Below, in pieces: positions 1 through 7,622 of a stretch of 14,891 bases of DNA. Made by a program: the position numbers and the translations under genes. Position 1 is the stretch's first letter, and every line of letters starts with the position of its first letter. Source of the DNA: Klebsiella pneumoniae (GTDB taxonomy: Bacteria > Pseudomonadota > Gammaproteobacteria > Ga0077536). The DNA lies in the NCBI GenBank assembly GCA_945873015.1, contig CAMCBY010000040.1, forward strand, positions 1 to 14,891. The letters run 5' to 3'. A model generated the notes under the pieces. The model was given only the letters and a program-made list of their open reading frames with translations, made no database searches and was not told the origin of the DNA.

Positions 1-649
1 CATGTACACCACCGTGCTGATTGCGGTGCCTACCGGCGTCAAGGTCTTCAACTGGGTCGCCACCATGTGGCAAAGTTCGATGACCTTCGAGACTCCGATG
101 TTGTTCGCGATCGCGTTCGTGGTCCTGTTCACGATTGGTGGTTTCTCGGGCCTCATGCTCGGTGTGACGCCGGTCGACTTCCAGTACCACGACACCTATT
201 TCGTGGTCGCCCATTTCCACTACGTACTCGTCACCGGCGCGGTCTTTGCGTTGATGGCCGGCACCTATTTCTGGTTGCCGAAGTGGACGGGTCACATGTA
301 CGACGAAGGTCTTGGCAAACTCCATTTCTGGATCTCGACCATCTCGGTCAACGTGTTGTTCTTCCCGCAGCACTTCCTGGGTCTGGCCGGCATGCCGCGT
401 CGTATCCCGGACTACTCGGTGCAGTTCGCCGACTTCAACATGGTTTCCAGCATCGGCGGCTTTGTGTTTGGCCTGTCGCAGCTGCTGTTCGTTGTGGTTG
501 TGGTCAAGTGCGTCAAGGGTGGAGTGAAGGCGACCGACCAGGTTTGGGAAGGCGCGCATGGTCTGGAGTGGACGCTGCCTTCGCCGCCGCCTTACCACAG
601 CTTCAACACCCCGCCCGACCCGGCGACCATTGAAGGCGGCATGCGCTGA
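1..649 (+). CDS. ctaD: Cytochrome c oxidase subunit I, aa3 type, 3' part only
   Basis: This is the C-terminal 215 residues of the catalytic subunit of cytochrome c oxidase, which reduces O2 to water at the heme a3/CuB site and pumps protons across the inner membrane. The 5' part lies left of the window. In visible numbering, the K-channel helix reads VPTGVK (Thr11, Lys14). The segment DTYFVVAHFHY supplies His71 (heme a3 ligand) and His73 (heme a ligand). The pair Arg133-Arg134 in GMPRRIPDY matches the conserved arginines near the heme propionates. The tail EWTLPSPPPYHSF is typical of bacterial aa3 oxidases. The reading frame is intact, with all key residues present. It ends 2 bases before the next small gene and belongs to the ctaD-ctaG-ctaE operon. 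Residue roles come from the family; the motifs are seen directly. Confidence 0.98.
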   Translation, partial: MYTTVLIAVPTGVKVFNWVATMWQSSMTFETPMLFAIAFVVLFTIGGFSGLMLGVTPVDFQYHDTYFVVAHFHYVLVTGAVFALMAGTYFWLPKWTGHMYDEGLGKLHFWISTISVNVLFFPQHFLGLAGMPRRIPDYSVQFADFNMVSSIGGFVFGLSQLLFVVVVVKCVKGGVKATDQVWEGAHGLEWTLPSPPPYHSFNTPPDPATIEGGMR

Positions 650-651
650 GC

Positions 652-783
652 ATGAACATGGGCTCTGGCCACACCGACGACGCCACGCGCGCTGCCCAGC
701 AACGGGCAGCCACGCGTACCGCCGTCGTACTCGCGGTGATCGCACTGGCGATCTACGGCTGGGTGTTCGTCTCGAAGCTTTAA
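652..783 (+). CDS. 43-residue single-helix protein, cytochrome oxidase small assembly type
   Basis: A very short gene fits exactly into the gap between ctaD and ctaG, starting ATG 2 bases after the ctaD stop and ending TAA 4 bases before the ctaG start. It encodes 43 residues: a polar, basic N-terminus (about residues 1-22, with AAQQRAATRT) followed by one hydrophobic helix (about 23-40, VVLAVIALAIYGWVFV) and a Lys-Leu end. Position, size and one-helix layout match the small proteins annotated as cytochrome oxidase small assembly protein in beta- and gammaproteobacterial cox operons. A role in oxidase assembly or stability is inferred from position only, because the protein has no catalytic or metal-binding residues. 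An alternative start is Met3 at 658. Confidence 0.72.
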   Translation: MNMGSGHTDDATRAAQQRAATRTAVVLAVIALAIYGWVFVSKL

Positions 784-787
784 AGAC

Positions 788-1363
788 ATGCAAGATCCGA
801 CGCAAAAATCAGCCAATCGCCGCACGGTCACCAAGTTGGTACTGGCGACTTGTCTGATGTTCAGCTTCGGCTATGCGCTGGTGCCGCTCTATAACGTGTT
901 CTGCACCATTACCGGCCTGAACGGCAAGACCGGCAGGCTGACAGAAGCACAAGCTGCCGCTCTGCCAGTTGATGAAAGTCGTTCGGTGACGGTTGAGTTC
1001 GTCACCAACGTCGATGCACAGTTGCCCTGGGAATTTCGGCCGCTGGTCAATAAGGTCGTGGTTCATCCCGGCGTCGAGACGCAGGTGGAATTTGAAGTAC
1101 ACAACTCTGACCCGGCTTCTGTCGATGGCAACGCCGTGCCGAGCGTGGCGCCGAACACCGTCGCCAAGTATTTCAAGAAAACCGAGTGTTTCTGTTTTAC
1201 CCAGCAGACGTTGGCCGCCGGTGAAACGCGCCGCATGCCGGTGCGGTTCATCGTCGATCCACGTCTGCCGCCGGAGGTCACGGTGCTGACCTTGGGCTAT
1301 ACGTTTTTCCAGTCCGTTAACCCGACTGCGTCAAACGAAGTAGCGGCCGAGCCGCGTTCATGA
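788..1363 (+). CDS. ctaG: Cytochrome c oxidase assembly protein CtaG/Cox11 (CuB insertion)
   Basis: Cox11-family copper chaperone that delivers copper to the CuB site of subunit I. The 191 residues are normal for the bacterial family. A basic N-terminus (KSANRRTVTK) precedes one membrane anchor at about residues 17-37. A periplasmic beta-rich domain follows. Cys39, just after the anchor, and the copper-binding pair in CFCF (Cys134, Cys136) are all present, the latter in the family signature KKTECFCFTQQ. The C-terminal LGYTFFQS is also typical. The gene starts at ATG 788, 4 bases after the 43-residue gene, and is followed by ctaE after 47 bases, so it is part of the same operon. No defects are seen. 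Confidence 0.97.
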   Translation: MQDPTQKSANRRTVTKLVLATCLMFSFGYALVPLYNVFCTITGLNGKTGRLTEAQAAALPVDESRSVTVEFVTNVDAQLPWEFRPLVNKVVVHPGVETQVEFEVHNSDPASVDGNAVPSVAPNTVAKYFKKTECFCFTQQTLAAGETRRMPVRFIVDPRLPPEVTVLTLGYTFFQSVNPTASNEVAAEPRS

Positions 1364-1410
1364 AGTCGACCACGGCTTCGGGGAATTTCACTTAAACCGA
1401 GAACCAAGTC

Positions 1411-2298
1411 ATGAGTAGTGCAGGACACGCAGACCACGCGGACTATTACGTCCCAGAACCCAGTCGCTGGCCCATCACCGCAAGCATCTCGATCTTCACG
1501 ATGTTCGTCGGCGGCGCCACTTCTCTTAACGGCCATTCGGCCGGTCCGATGATCCTCGGTGCAGGTTTCCTGATGTTCGTGTATATGCTGTTCGGCTGGT
1601 TCGGCACCGTCATCGGCGAGAGCGAGGATGGCAAATACAACGAGCAGGTTGATGTCAGCTTCCGCATGGGCATGGCTTGGTTCATCTTCTCGGAAGTGAT
1701 GTTCTTCGCGGCCTTCTTCGGCGCGCTCTATTACGCGCGCATGTACTCCGTGCCATGGCTCGGCGGCGAAGGCGCCAAACTTGCGACCAACGAATTCCTG
1801 TGGCCGCAGTTCGCAGCCACCTGGCCGCTGTTCAACCCGCCCTCCAACTATGGTTTTGCGCAGTTCAAGGAAACCATCGGCGCCTGGGGTGTGCCCTTCA
1901 CTAACACGCTCATCCTGCTGACCAGCGGCGCGACCGTGACTTGGGCCCATTGGGGTCTGCAGAAGGCCAACCGCGGCCAGCTGATTCTAGGTCTGGCGGC
2001 CACCGTTGCTTTGGGTGCGACCTTCGTCTTCCTGCAGGGCGAAGAATACGGCCACGCTTACCATGAACTCGGTTTGACCATGAACTCGGGCATCTACGGG
2101 GCGACGTTCTTCATGCTGACCGGCTTTCATGGTTTTCACGTCACCATGGGCACCATCATGCTCGCCGTCATCCTCGGCCGCTCGATCAGGGGCCACTTCA
2201 CGCCCAAACATCACTTCGCCTTCGAAGCGGTGGCCTGGTACTGGCACTTTGTCGACGTGGTCTGGATCGGCTTGTTTATTTTCGTGTACTGGATTTGA
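1411..2298 (+). CDS. ctaE: Cytochrome c oxidase subunit III
   Basis: Subunit III of the aa3 oxidase, a seven-helix integral membrane protein that stabilises the catalytic core and proton uptake. The 295-residue protein shows the expected hydrophobic segments. The conserved glutamate of helix III is Glu95 in FIFSEVMFFAAFFGALYY. Further family segments are GEEYGHAYHELGL, GFHGFHVTMGTIML and the C-terminal HFVDVVWIGLFIFVYWI. ATG 1411 is preceded by only a weak ribosome-binding sequence (GAG about 10 bases upstream), so translation may depend partly on the upstream gene. It is the last gene of this transcription unit: a strong hairpin terminator follows 20 bases after the stop. Confidence 0.97.
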   Translation: MSSAGHADHADYYVPEPSRWPITASISIFTMFVGGATSLNGHSAGPMILGAGFLMFVYMLFGWFGTVIGESEDGKYNEQVDVSFRMGMAWFIFSEVMFFAAFFGALYYARMYSVPWLGGEGAKLATNEFLWPQFAATWPLFNPPSNYGFAQFKETIGAWGVPFTNTLILLTSGATVTWAHWGLQKANRGQLILGLAATVALGATFVFLQGEEYGHAYHELGLTMNSGIYGATFFMLTGFHGFHVTMGTIMLAVILGRSIRGHFTPKHHFAFEAVAWYWHFVDVVWIGLFIFVYWI

Positions 2299-2318
2299 GG
2301 AGTTAAACCTCAAAAGCC

Positions 2319-2352
2319 AAAAAGCGCCACCTAGAAGGTGGCGCTTTTTTTT
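2319..2352. terminator. Bidirectional intrinsic terminator between ctaE and the DUF2909-type gene
   Basis: A 13-bp perfect inverted repeat (2319-2331 with 2337-2349) encloses a 5-base loop. The stem core is GCGCCACC/GGTGGCGC, flanked by a run of A on the left and eight T on the right (2345-2352). Read on + it ends the ctaE transcript. On - the A run becomes a U tract, so it also ends the convergent small gene, whose stop lies at 2358. Confidence 0.93.
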
Positions 2353-2357
2353 GCGGC

Positions 2358-2573
2358 TCAGTTCGGTGAAATGATGCCGAGCGCATTCAATACAATGATA
2401 GTCACCACCAATCCGATGGACAGGCCAACACGTACTGTTAATGCCTTGACCGTCGATTTGCCATCATCGCCCTGACGCCGCCGGAACAGACTGACGAAAG
2501 CGGAGCCTAAGGCTACGAGTATCATGACGAAGATGCCGATGATCGCCGCTTTGACTATCGGTGAGGTGGTCAT
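2358..2573 (-). CDS. Twin-transmembrane protein, DUF2909-like
   Basis: A 71-residue protein with two hydrophobic helices (about residues 8-29 and 48-67) joined by a short basic/polar loop containing FRRRQGDDGKST. This layout, and its place on the opposite strand between subunit III and SURF1, match the small twin-transmembrane DUF2909 proteins often found in gammaproteobacterial cox clusters. Its function is not known to me; a link to oxidase assembly rests on its location. The start ATG (2573 reading down) is preceded by GGGAAGG 3 bases upstream, a purine-rich ribosome-binding sequence. The gene shares its terminator with ctaE and diverges from SURF1 across only 47 bases, so that short gap would have to carry promoters for both directions. 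Confidence 0.78.
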   Translation of the reverse strand: MTTSPIVKAAIIGIFVMILVALGSAFVSLFRRRQGDDGKSTVKALTVRVGLSIGLVVTIIVLNALGIISPN

Positions 2574-2620
2574 TGCCTTCCCGTCTTACACATTAGAACA
2601 ACGCTGATTATCGGTTATTT

Positions 2621-3361
2621 GTGCGCAGCCCCTCAATCAATCCCTGGACGCGCGTCATCTTGACGCTGGTCCTGCTGGCCGCCTGCGCCGGACTCGCCAG
2701 CCTCGGTTTCTGGCAGCTGCACCGCGCGGCAGACAAACAAACCCGCTATCAGGCCTTCACAGCCCGCCACGGCGCCGCGCCGCTCGATTTCGAAAACATC
2801 GCCCGCGACACCCCATTGAGCGAGTATCTTTGGCGCCGTGTCTCGCTGCGTGGCCATTACCTCGACCAACACGTCGTGCTCGATAATCGCTCCCAGCAGG
2901 GGCAACCCGGTTACGAGATCCTCACCCCGTTCGTTGCCGACAATGGGCCGACGGTGCTGGTTGACCGCGGTTGGGTGCCACTGCCGGATGACCGCAACAC
3001 CGTGCCCGACGTACTTGCGCCGGCAGACCCGACCACCATCAACGGTTATATCGGCCCTGAACCGACGGTCGGCATCGAACTCGAGGCGAGTGCCGCCCAG
3101 GCGGACATCATGAGCCCGCAGGTATTTCGCGTGCAGCGAGTCAAGATTGCCGGCGTCGAATCACTGCTCGACCGTCCGCTGTGGCCCGGTATCGTCTATC
3201 TCGATGCCAACGCGCTCGGTGCCTTGCGCGTCGCGTGGGTTTTGCCCGGTGATGGCTCGGCCCGCAACCGCTCCTACGCAGTGCAATGGTTCGCGATGTC
3301 GCTGGTGCTCGCCGCGATTGGTTTCTGGAATCTTTACGCCAAGAGGCGCCCGCATGACTGA
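2621..3361 (+). CDS. SURF1-family cytochrome oxidase assembly protein
   Basis: SURF1/Shy1-family inner-membrane protein that helps place heme A in subunit I. The 246 residues have the family layout. A first helix at about 11-29 leads into GFWQLHRAADKQ. A periplasmic domain follows, with WRRVSLRGHY, VLDNRS and TVLVDRGWVPLP. A second helix comes near the C-terminus in YAVQWFAMSLVLAAIGFWNLY. The start is GTG at 2621: an in-frame stop lies at 2594 and no ATG stands between, so GTG is the best choice, although no clear ribosome-binding sequence precedes it. The end overlaps the start of the next gene by 8 bases, which points to translational coupling. Confidence 0.95.
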   Translation: MRSPSINPWTRVILTLVLLAACAGLASLGFWQLHRAADKQTRYQAFTARHGAAPLDFENIARDTPLSEYLWRRVSLRGHYLDQHVVLDNRSQQGQPGYEILTPFVADNGPTVLVDRGWVPLPDDRNTVPDVLAPADPTTINGYIGPEPTVGIELEASAAQADIMSPQVFRVQRVKIAGVESLLDRPLWPGIVYLDANALGALRVAWVLPGDGSARNRSYAVQWFAMSLVLAAIGFWNLYAKRRPHD

Positions 3362-3938
3362 CCGCTCCGAAAACCATCCGCCCAAACGCCAGCGTTGGGT
3401 GCCCATCGCGGTGTTGGCAGCGTTCGTCGCGCCGATTCTGATCGCATGGTGGTTCGCCATCATGCATCCCGAAAAGATCCCGCAAACCCAACTCAATCAC
3501 GGCGAGCTCATCCAGCCACCCGTCGACTTCTCGGCCGAAGCGGCCGGTGCGGCCCTCCAGGCCTTGCAGCTCGCACCCGCCGAATGGGGACTCATGTACT
3601 ACGGTGCCGGTCCCTGTGGTGTCGACTGCGTGAAGACCATCGAGCTCCTGACTACCATACGCGGGCTGGTCGGTGCCCAGGGCGCACGCGTTCATGTCGT
3701 GGCGCTGGTCGATGCGGCGCCGGCACAATCCATCGACCAGGCACTGACGATTGCCGACGCGGGCGCCCGCGCCCTGTTGGCCCGCGAAGTGGCAGCTCGC
3801 ACCGGCGTCGCGCGCGAGCACGGCATCGTGATTGTGGATTCGCAGCGCTTTGCGATGATGGTGTTTTCCACCGATGCCGAGCCCGCCGGCATCAAAGAAG
3901 ACCTGAAACGCCTGCTGCGTGGCTCTTCCATCAACTGA
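3354..3938 (+). CDS. Membrane-anchored thioredoxin-like protein with CxxxC motif
   Basis: A 194-residue protein with a short basic cytoplasmic N-terminus, one helix at about residues 16-37, and a soluble domain predicted to face the periplasm. That domain starts with NHGELIQPPVDF, resembling the stretch after the anchor in Sco-type proteins. It then has WGLMYYGAGPCGVDC, in which Cys88 and Cys92 form a CxxxC pair at the place of the Sco copper/thioredoxin active site. Family members at this position between SURF1 and ctaA are usually annotated as uncharacterised transmembrane proteins. A role in copper or thiol handling during CuA or CuB assembly is my inference. Start ATG 3354 lies inside the SURF1 end (8-base overlap). 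A longer open frame reaches back to 3147, but that part is a shadow of SURF1. The ctaA start follows after 2 bases. Confidence 0.8.
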   Translation: MTDRSENHPPKRQRWVPIAVLAAFVAPILIAWWFAIMHPEKIPQTQLNHGELIQPPVDFSAEAAGAALQALQLAPAEWGLMYYGAGPCGVDCVKTIELLTTIRGLVGAQGARVHVVALVDAAPAQSIDQALTIADAGARALLAREVAARTGVAREHGIVIVDSQRFAMMVFSTDAEPAGIKEDLKRLLRGSSIN

Positions 3939-3940
3939 TC

Positions 3941-4948
3941 ATGAACCGCACCCTCCGCCTGTTGTCGCATTTTCTGCCGCTGCTCGCGCTCAGCGTGATC
4001 GTGTTAGGTGCTTACGTGCGTCTGAGTGATGCCGGTCTGGGCTGTCCTGATTGGCCCGGCTGTTACGGCCATGTCACCGTTCCCAGCCACAACGCCGACA
4101 TTCATCTGCAAGACCCCAACTGGCATGCGCGCCCACTCGAGGCGGGCAAAGCATGGCGCGAGATGATTCATCGTTATCTCGCCAGCACCCTCGGACTCGG
4201 CATCGTGGTGTTGGCGGCGGGCGCCTTGAATACCGCGCGGCGCACGGCCTTGCAGCTCAGCCCGGTCGTGTTCCCGCTCGTACCGCTGGTCATCCTGCAA
4301 GGCCTGCTCGGCATGTGGACGGTGACGTTGTTGCTTAAACCTCTAGTGGTGAGCGCCCACTTACTCGGTGGCCTCGCTACGCTGGCGTTGTTATGGTGGA
4401 ACCTGCTGAGCGTCCGCGGCATGGCGATAGTCCCAAGCGTCCGCTCCGGCCTGTATCGCGCGGCGCGCGTGGCGCTGGTTATCCTCATCGTGCAAATCTT
4501 CCTCGGCGGCTGGACCAGCGCGAATTACGCAGCATTGGCCTGCACCGATTTTCCGACCTGTCAGGGCCGTTGGTGGCCGCACACCGATTTCCACGAGGCC
4601 TACGTGTTATGGCGTGGCTTAGGAATCAATTACGAGTTTGGCGTGCTCGACACGCCGGCGCGCACCGCCATCCACCTCGGCCACCGCCTCGGTGCGCTGC
4701 TCGCCACGCTGGTCATCGTCGCGACGGCCGTGCTTGCATGGCGCAGCCGCGACGTGCGGCTGCGCCGGGTTGCATCATGTATACTCGCCGCGCTCGCATT
4801 GCAGGTCAGCCTCGGTATCACCAATGTACTGGGCGGCCTGCCCTTGCCGGTCGCGGTCGCCCACAACGGCATTGCCGCAGTACTGTTGTTGACCCTGTTA
4901 ACCCTCGTGCACACCACGCGTCGCAAAGAAACGCTGCCATCATGCTGA
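3941..4948 (+). CDS. ctaA: Heme A synthase (CtaA/Cox15)
   Basis: Cox15/CtaA-family membrane enzyme that oxidises the C8 methyl of heme O to the formyl group of heme A. The 335 residues have two four-helix halves. The heme-ligand histidines expected for the family are visible: His77 (EMIHRY), His140 (SAHLLGG), His248 (HLGHR) and His308 (AHNG). Two extracytoplasmic loop cysteine pairs are also present: Cys35/Cys41 in GCPDWPGC and Cys201/Cys207 in CTDFPTC. ATG 3941 starts 2 bases after the previous stop. A longer open frame extends upstream to 3395, but it only shadows the CxxxC gene. The 3' end overlaps ctaB by 7 bases. All expected residues are intact. Confidence 0.97.
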   Translation: MNRTLRLLSHFLPLLALSVIVLGAYVRLSDAGLGCPDWPGCYGHVTVPSHNADIHLQDPNWHARPLEAGKAWREMIHRYLASTLGLGIVVLAAGALNTARRTALQLSPVVFPLVPLVILQGLLGMWTVTLLLKPLVVSAHLLGGLATLALLWWNLLSVRGMAIVPSVRSGLYRAARVALVILIVQIFLGGWTSANYAALACTDFPTCQGRWWPHTDFHEAYVLWRGLGINYEFGVLDTPARTAIHLGHRLGALLATLVIVATAVLAWRSRDVRLRRVASCILAALALQVSLGITNVLGGLPLPVAVAHNGIAAVLLLTLLTLVHTTRRKETLPSC

Positions 4949-5859
4949 CCGAAAGTATGGTTCCTTCCGCGCTAGGCCACTGGCGCGACTACGCCGAACT
5001 CTGCAAGCCGCGGGTCGTCGGTCTGATCGTGTTTACTGCGGTGATCGGCATGTTCCTGGCGACGCCAGGGGCGGTGCCACTCGCCATTCTGATCCCGGCC
5101 ACGCTCGGTATCGGGCTCGCCGCCGGTTCCGCCGCCGCCATCAATCATGTCGCCGAGCACCGCATCGACGCCTTGATGGCCCGCACCAAAAACCGCCCCT
5201 TACCGCAGGGTGGCCTGAATCGTACCCAGGCCCTGATCTTTGCACTGATCATCGGCGCCCTCGCGATGTATCTGCTGGTCGCGTTCGTCAACCTGCTGAC
5301 GGCGGTGCTGACCTTCGCTTCGCTGATTGGTTATGCCGTCGTCTACACCATGTATCTCAAGTACGCGACGCCGCAGAACATCGTCATTGGCGGTGCCGCT
5401 GGTGCCGCGCCGCCGGTACTCGGCTGGACAGCGGTCACGGGTACGGTCGATCCCCATGCCTTGCTGCTGTTTCTAATCATCTTCGCGTGGACGCCGCCGC
5501 ATTTCTGGGCACTCGCCATCTTCCGTCGCGAGGAGTACGCGAAGGCTCAGATCCCGATGCTGCCCATCACCCACGGCGTCGATTTCACGCGCAAGCAGAT
5601 CCTGCTCTACACCGTCATCCTGACTATTTCGACCATCCTGCCCTATGTGACCTACATGAGCGGCCTGGTTTATCTGGTGGGAGCGCTGGCGCTGGACGCG
5701 GTGTTTCTTTATTACGCGATTGCCATGCTGCGCGATGACGATGACCAGATAGCCTGGGCCACGTTTCGTTATTCCATTTTCTACCTGACCGGCCTGTTCT
5801 TCTTTTTCTTTCTCGACCACTACTGGAACGGCATCCTCACATTCGTGACCGGAGCCTGA
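4942..5859 (+). CDS. ctaB: Protoheme IX farnesyltransferase (heme O synthase)
   Basis: UbiA-superfamily prenyltransferase that attaches a farnesyl group to heme B, giving heme O, the substrate of CtaA encoded just upstream. The 305 residues contain many transmembrane helices. The first polyprenyl-diphosphate motif is in NHVAEHRIDALMARTKNRP (residues 68-86); its first acidic position is Glu72 where Asp is usual, while Asp76, Arg81 and Arg85 are kept. YTMYLKYATPQNIVIGG (residues 135-151) and FAWTPPHFWALA are further CyoE/CtaB signatures. Start ATG 4942 overlaps the ctaA stop by 7 bases and gives the standard N-terminus DYAELCKPRVV. The much longer open frame upstream is a shadow of ctaA. The next gene follows after 2 bases. 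Confidence 0.97.
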   Translation: MLTESMVPSALGHWRDYAELCKPRVVGLIVFTAVIGMFLATPGAVPLAILIPATLGIGLAAGSAAAINHVAEHRIDALMARTKNRPLPQGGLNRTQALIFALIIGALAMYLLVAFVNLLTAVLTFASLIGYAVVYTMYLKYATPQNIVIGGAAGAAPPVLGWTAVTGTVDPHALLLFLIIFAWTPPHFWALAIFRREEYAKAQIPMLPITHGVDFTRKQILLYTVILTISTILPYVTYMSGLVYLVGALALDAVFLYYAIAMLRDDDDQIAWATFRYSIFYLTGLFFFFFLDHYWNGILTFVTGA

Positions 5860-5861
5860 GT

Positions 5862-6578
5862 GTGACCTACCAGCGGCCGCAGCCTGTCCTGCCGGCCTGG
5901 TTGCGCCTGTGGTTTCCGCCGCTGATGGCGGTGGTGGTGATCGCGGCCAAAATCCTGAGTCCCGATTTTTACCGCGACTGGATCATCCACGAGATAGGTC
6001 TGGTTGAACTCGCCACACCGCTGGTCGCGATTATCGGCGCGCTTTTTGGTCTCGCCCTGCTGAAACGCCTGTTACCGACCCGCGACACCCTCGTCATCGC
6101 CTGGGTGGCGACCGTCACCCTGGCCTGCATCTACTTTGCCGGGGAAGAATTATCCTGGGGCCAGCAGCTCTTCCACTGGTCAACGCCCGACGCCATCGGC
6201 AAGCTCAATGATCAGGACGAAACCAATCTGCACAACATGAGCAGCTGGTTCGATCAGAAGCCGCGTGCGTTGCTGGAATTGTGGGTGGTGATAGGCGGCA
6301 TACTGGTGCCGGTGCGGGAATGGAAACGCGGCTCACCCTACGCCGAGGGTGGTTTGTTCTACTGGTTCTGGCCGACCATGGATGTGCTGCCGACGGCCGT
6401 CATGGCCGAACTCATCCGTGCACCGCAGCGTATGAAACACCTGTTTGGCATCAAGGAACTGCCGGTCGAGATCCGCTGGAGCGAACCCCAGGAATATTAC
6501 TTCGCGCTGTTCCTCGCGCTTTATCTGGTGTCGTTGTATGTGCGTTCCGCAGCGCGCGGTCCGGCAGCGCGCGCTTAA
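5862..6578 (+). CDS. Unrecognised polytopic membrane protein with GEELSWGQ and NLHN motifs
   Basis: A 238-residue membrane protein of unknown function. Hydrophobic segments lie at about residues 17-32, 48-66, 76-94, 138-150, 165-183 and 210-227. Between helices stand motifs that look conserved: GEELSWGQQ (94-102), followed by NDQDETNLHN (116-125). Earlier are His43, Glu44 and Glu49 in IHEIGLVELATP, and near the end is EPQEYYFALFLALY. I recall similar GEE-SWGQ...NLHN proteins as uncharacterised, widespread membrane proteins, but cannot name the family. The clustered Glu, Asp, His and Asn suggest a metal-binding or catalytic site, which is inference only. The start is GTG 5862, 2 bases after the ctaB stop, so it is probably co-transcribed with ctaA-ctaB; this is about where a Sco gene is often found. 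It converges with rpoH, 23 bases away. Confidence 0.75.
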   Translation: MTYQRPQPVLPAWLRLWFPPLMAVVVIAAKILSPDFYRDWIIHEIGLVELATPLVAIIGALFGLALLKRLLPTRDTLVIAWVATVTLACIYFAGEELSWGQQLFHWSTPDAIGKLNDQDETNLHNMSSWFDQKPRALLELWVVIGGILVPVREWKRGSPYAEGGLFYWFWPTMDVLPTAVMAELIRAPQRMKHLFGIKELPVEIRWSEPQEYYFALFLALYLVSLYVRSAARGPAARA

Positions 6579-6601
6579 TCCGGTTTAATGCCGCGCCGGC
6601 C

Positions 6602-7471
<870 letters not shown>

Positions 7472-7508
7472 GGGTGAAGACACCTCGCTGGGTTCTGTTG
7501 ATGGCAGT

Positions 7509-7535
7509 TTAGCACTCCCAAACTTCGAGTGCTAA
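7509..7535. promoter_or_regulatory. CIRCE element (HrcA operator) in the rpoH leader
   Basis: A perfect 9-9-9 inverted repeat: TTAGCACTC (7509-7517), nine spacer bases (7518-7526), GAGTGCTAA (7527-7535). This equals the CIRCE consensus bound by the heat-shock repressor HrcA, usually found before groESL or dnaK. Its proximal edge lies 37 bases upstream of the rpoH ATG. The repeat could also fold as a hairpin in the rpoH mRNA leader. I could not find a convincing -35/-10 pair next to it. Confidence 0.94.
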
Positions 7536-7622
7536 ATGCGGCAGAGGTTCGTTTTGACTTTAGTCACAACGGCAGTCGATACCCGCGTGAAACGGGCGTG
7601 ACGGGGGTAAAGCGCGTAACGC

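Noticed and set aside
1297..1950. 217-codon open frame on the - strand opposite ctaG/ctaE
   Set aside because: It lies antisense to clear subunit III sequence and shows no domain; it is a consequence of high GC codon usage.
3395..3940. Long open frame running upstream from ctaA
   Set aside because: It is a different-frame shadow of the CxxxC gene; ctaA begins at ATG 3941 with the normal family N-terminus.
7472..7483. rpoH start at GTG 7483, adding four residues
   Set aside because: ATG 7471 has GAGG upstream and places the RpoH box at residues 132-140, as in E. coli; the GTG has no ribosome-binding sequence.
7541..7569. Sigma-70 or sigma-32 promoter before rpoH (TTGTGA on the - strand as -35)
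   Set aside because: The hexamer at proper spacing is CTCTGC; no heat-shock type -35/-10 is visible either.
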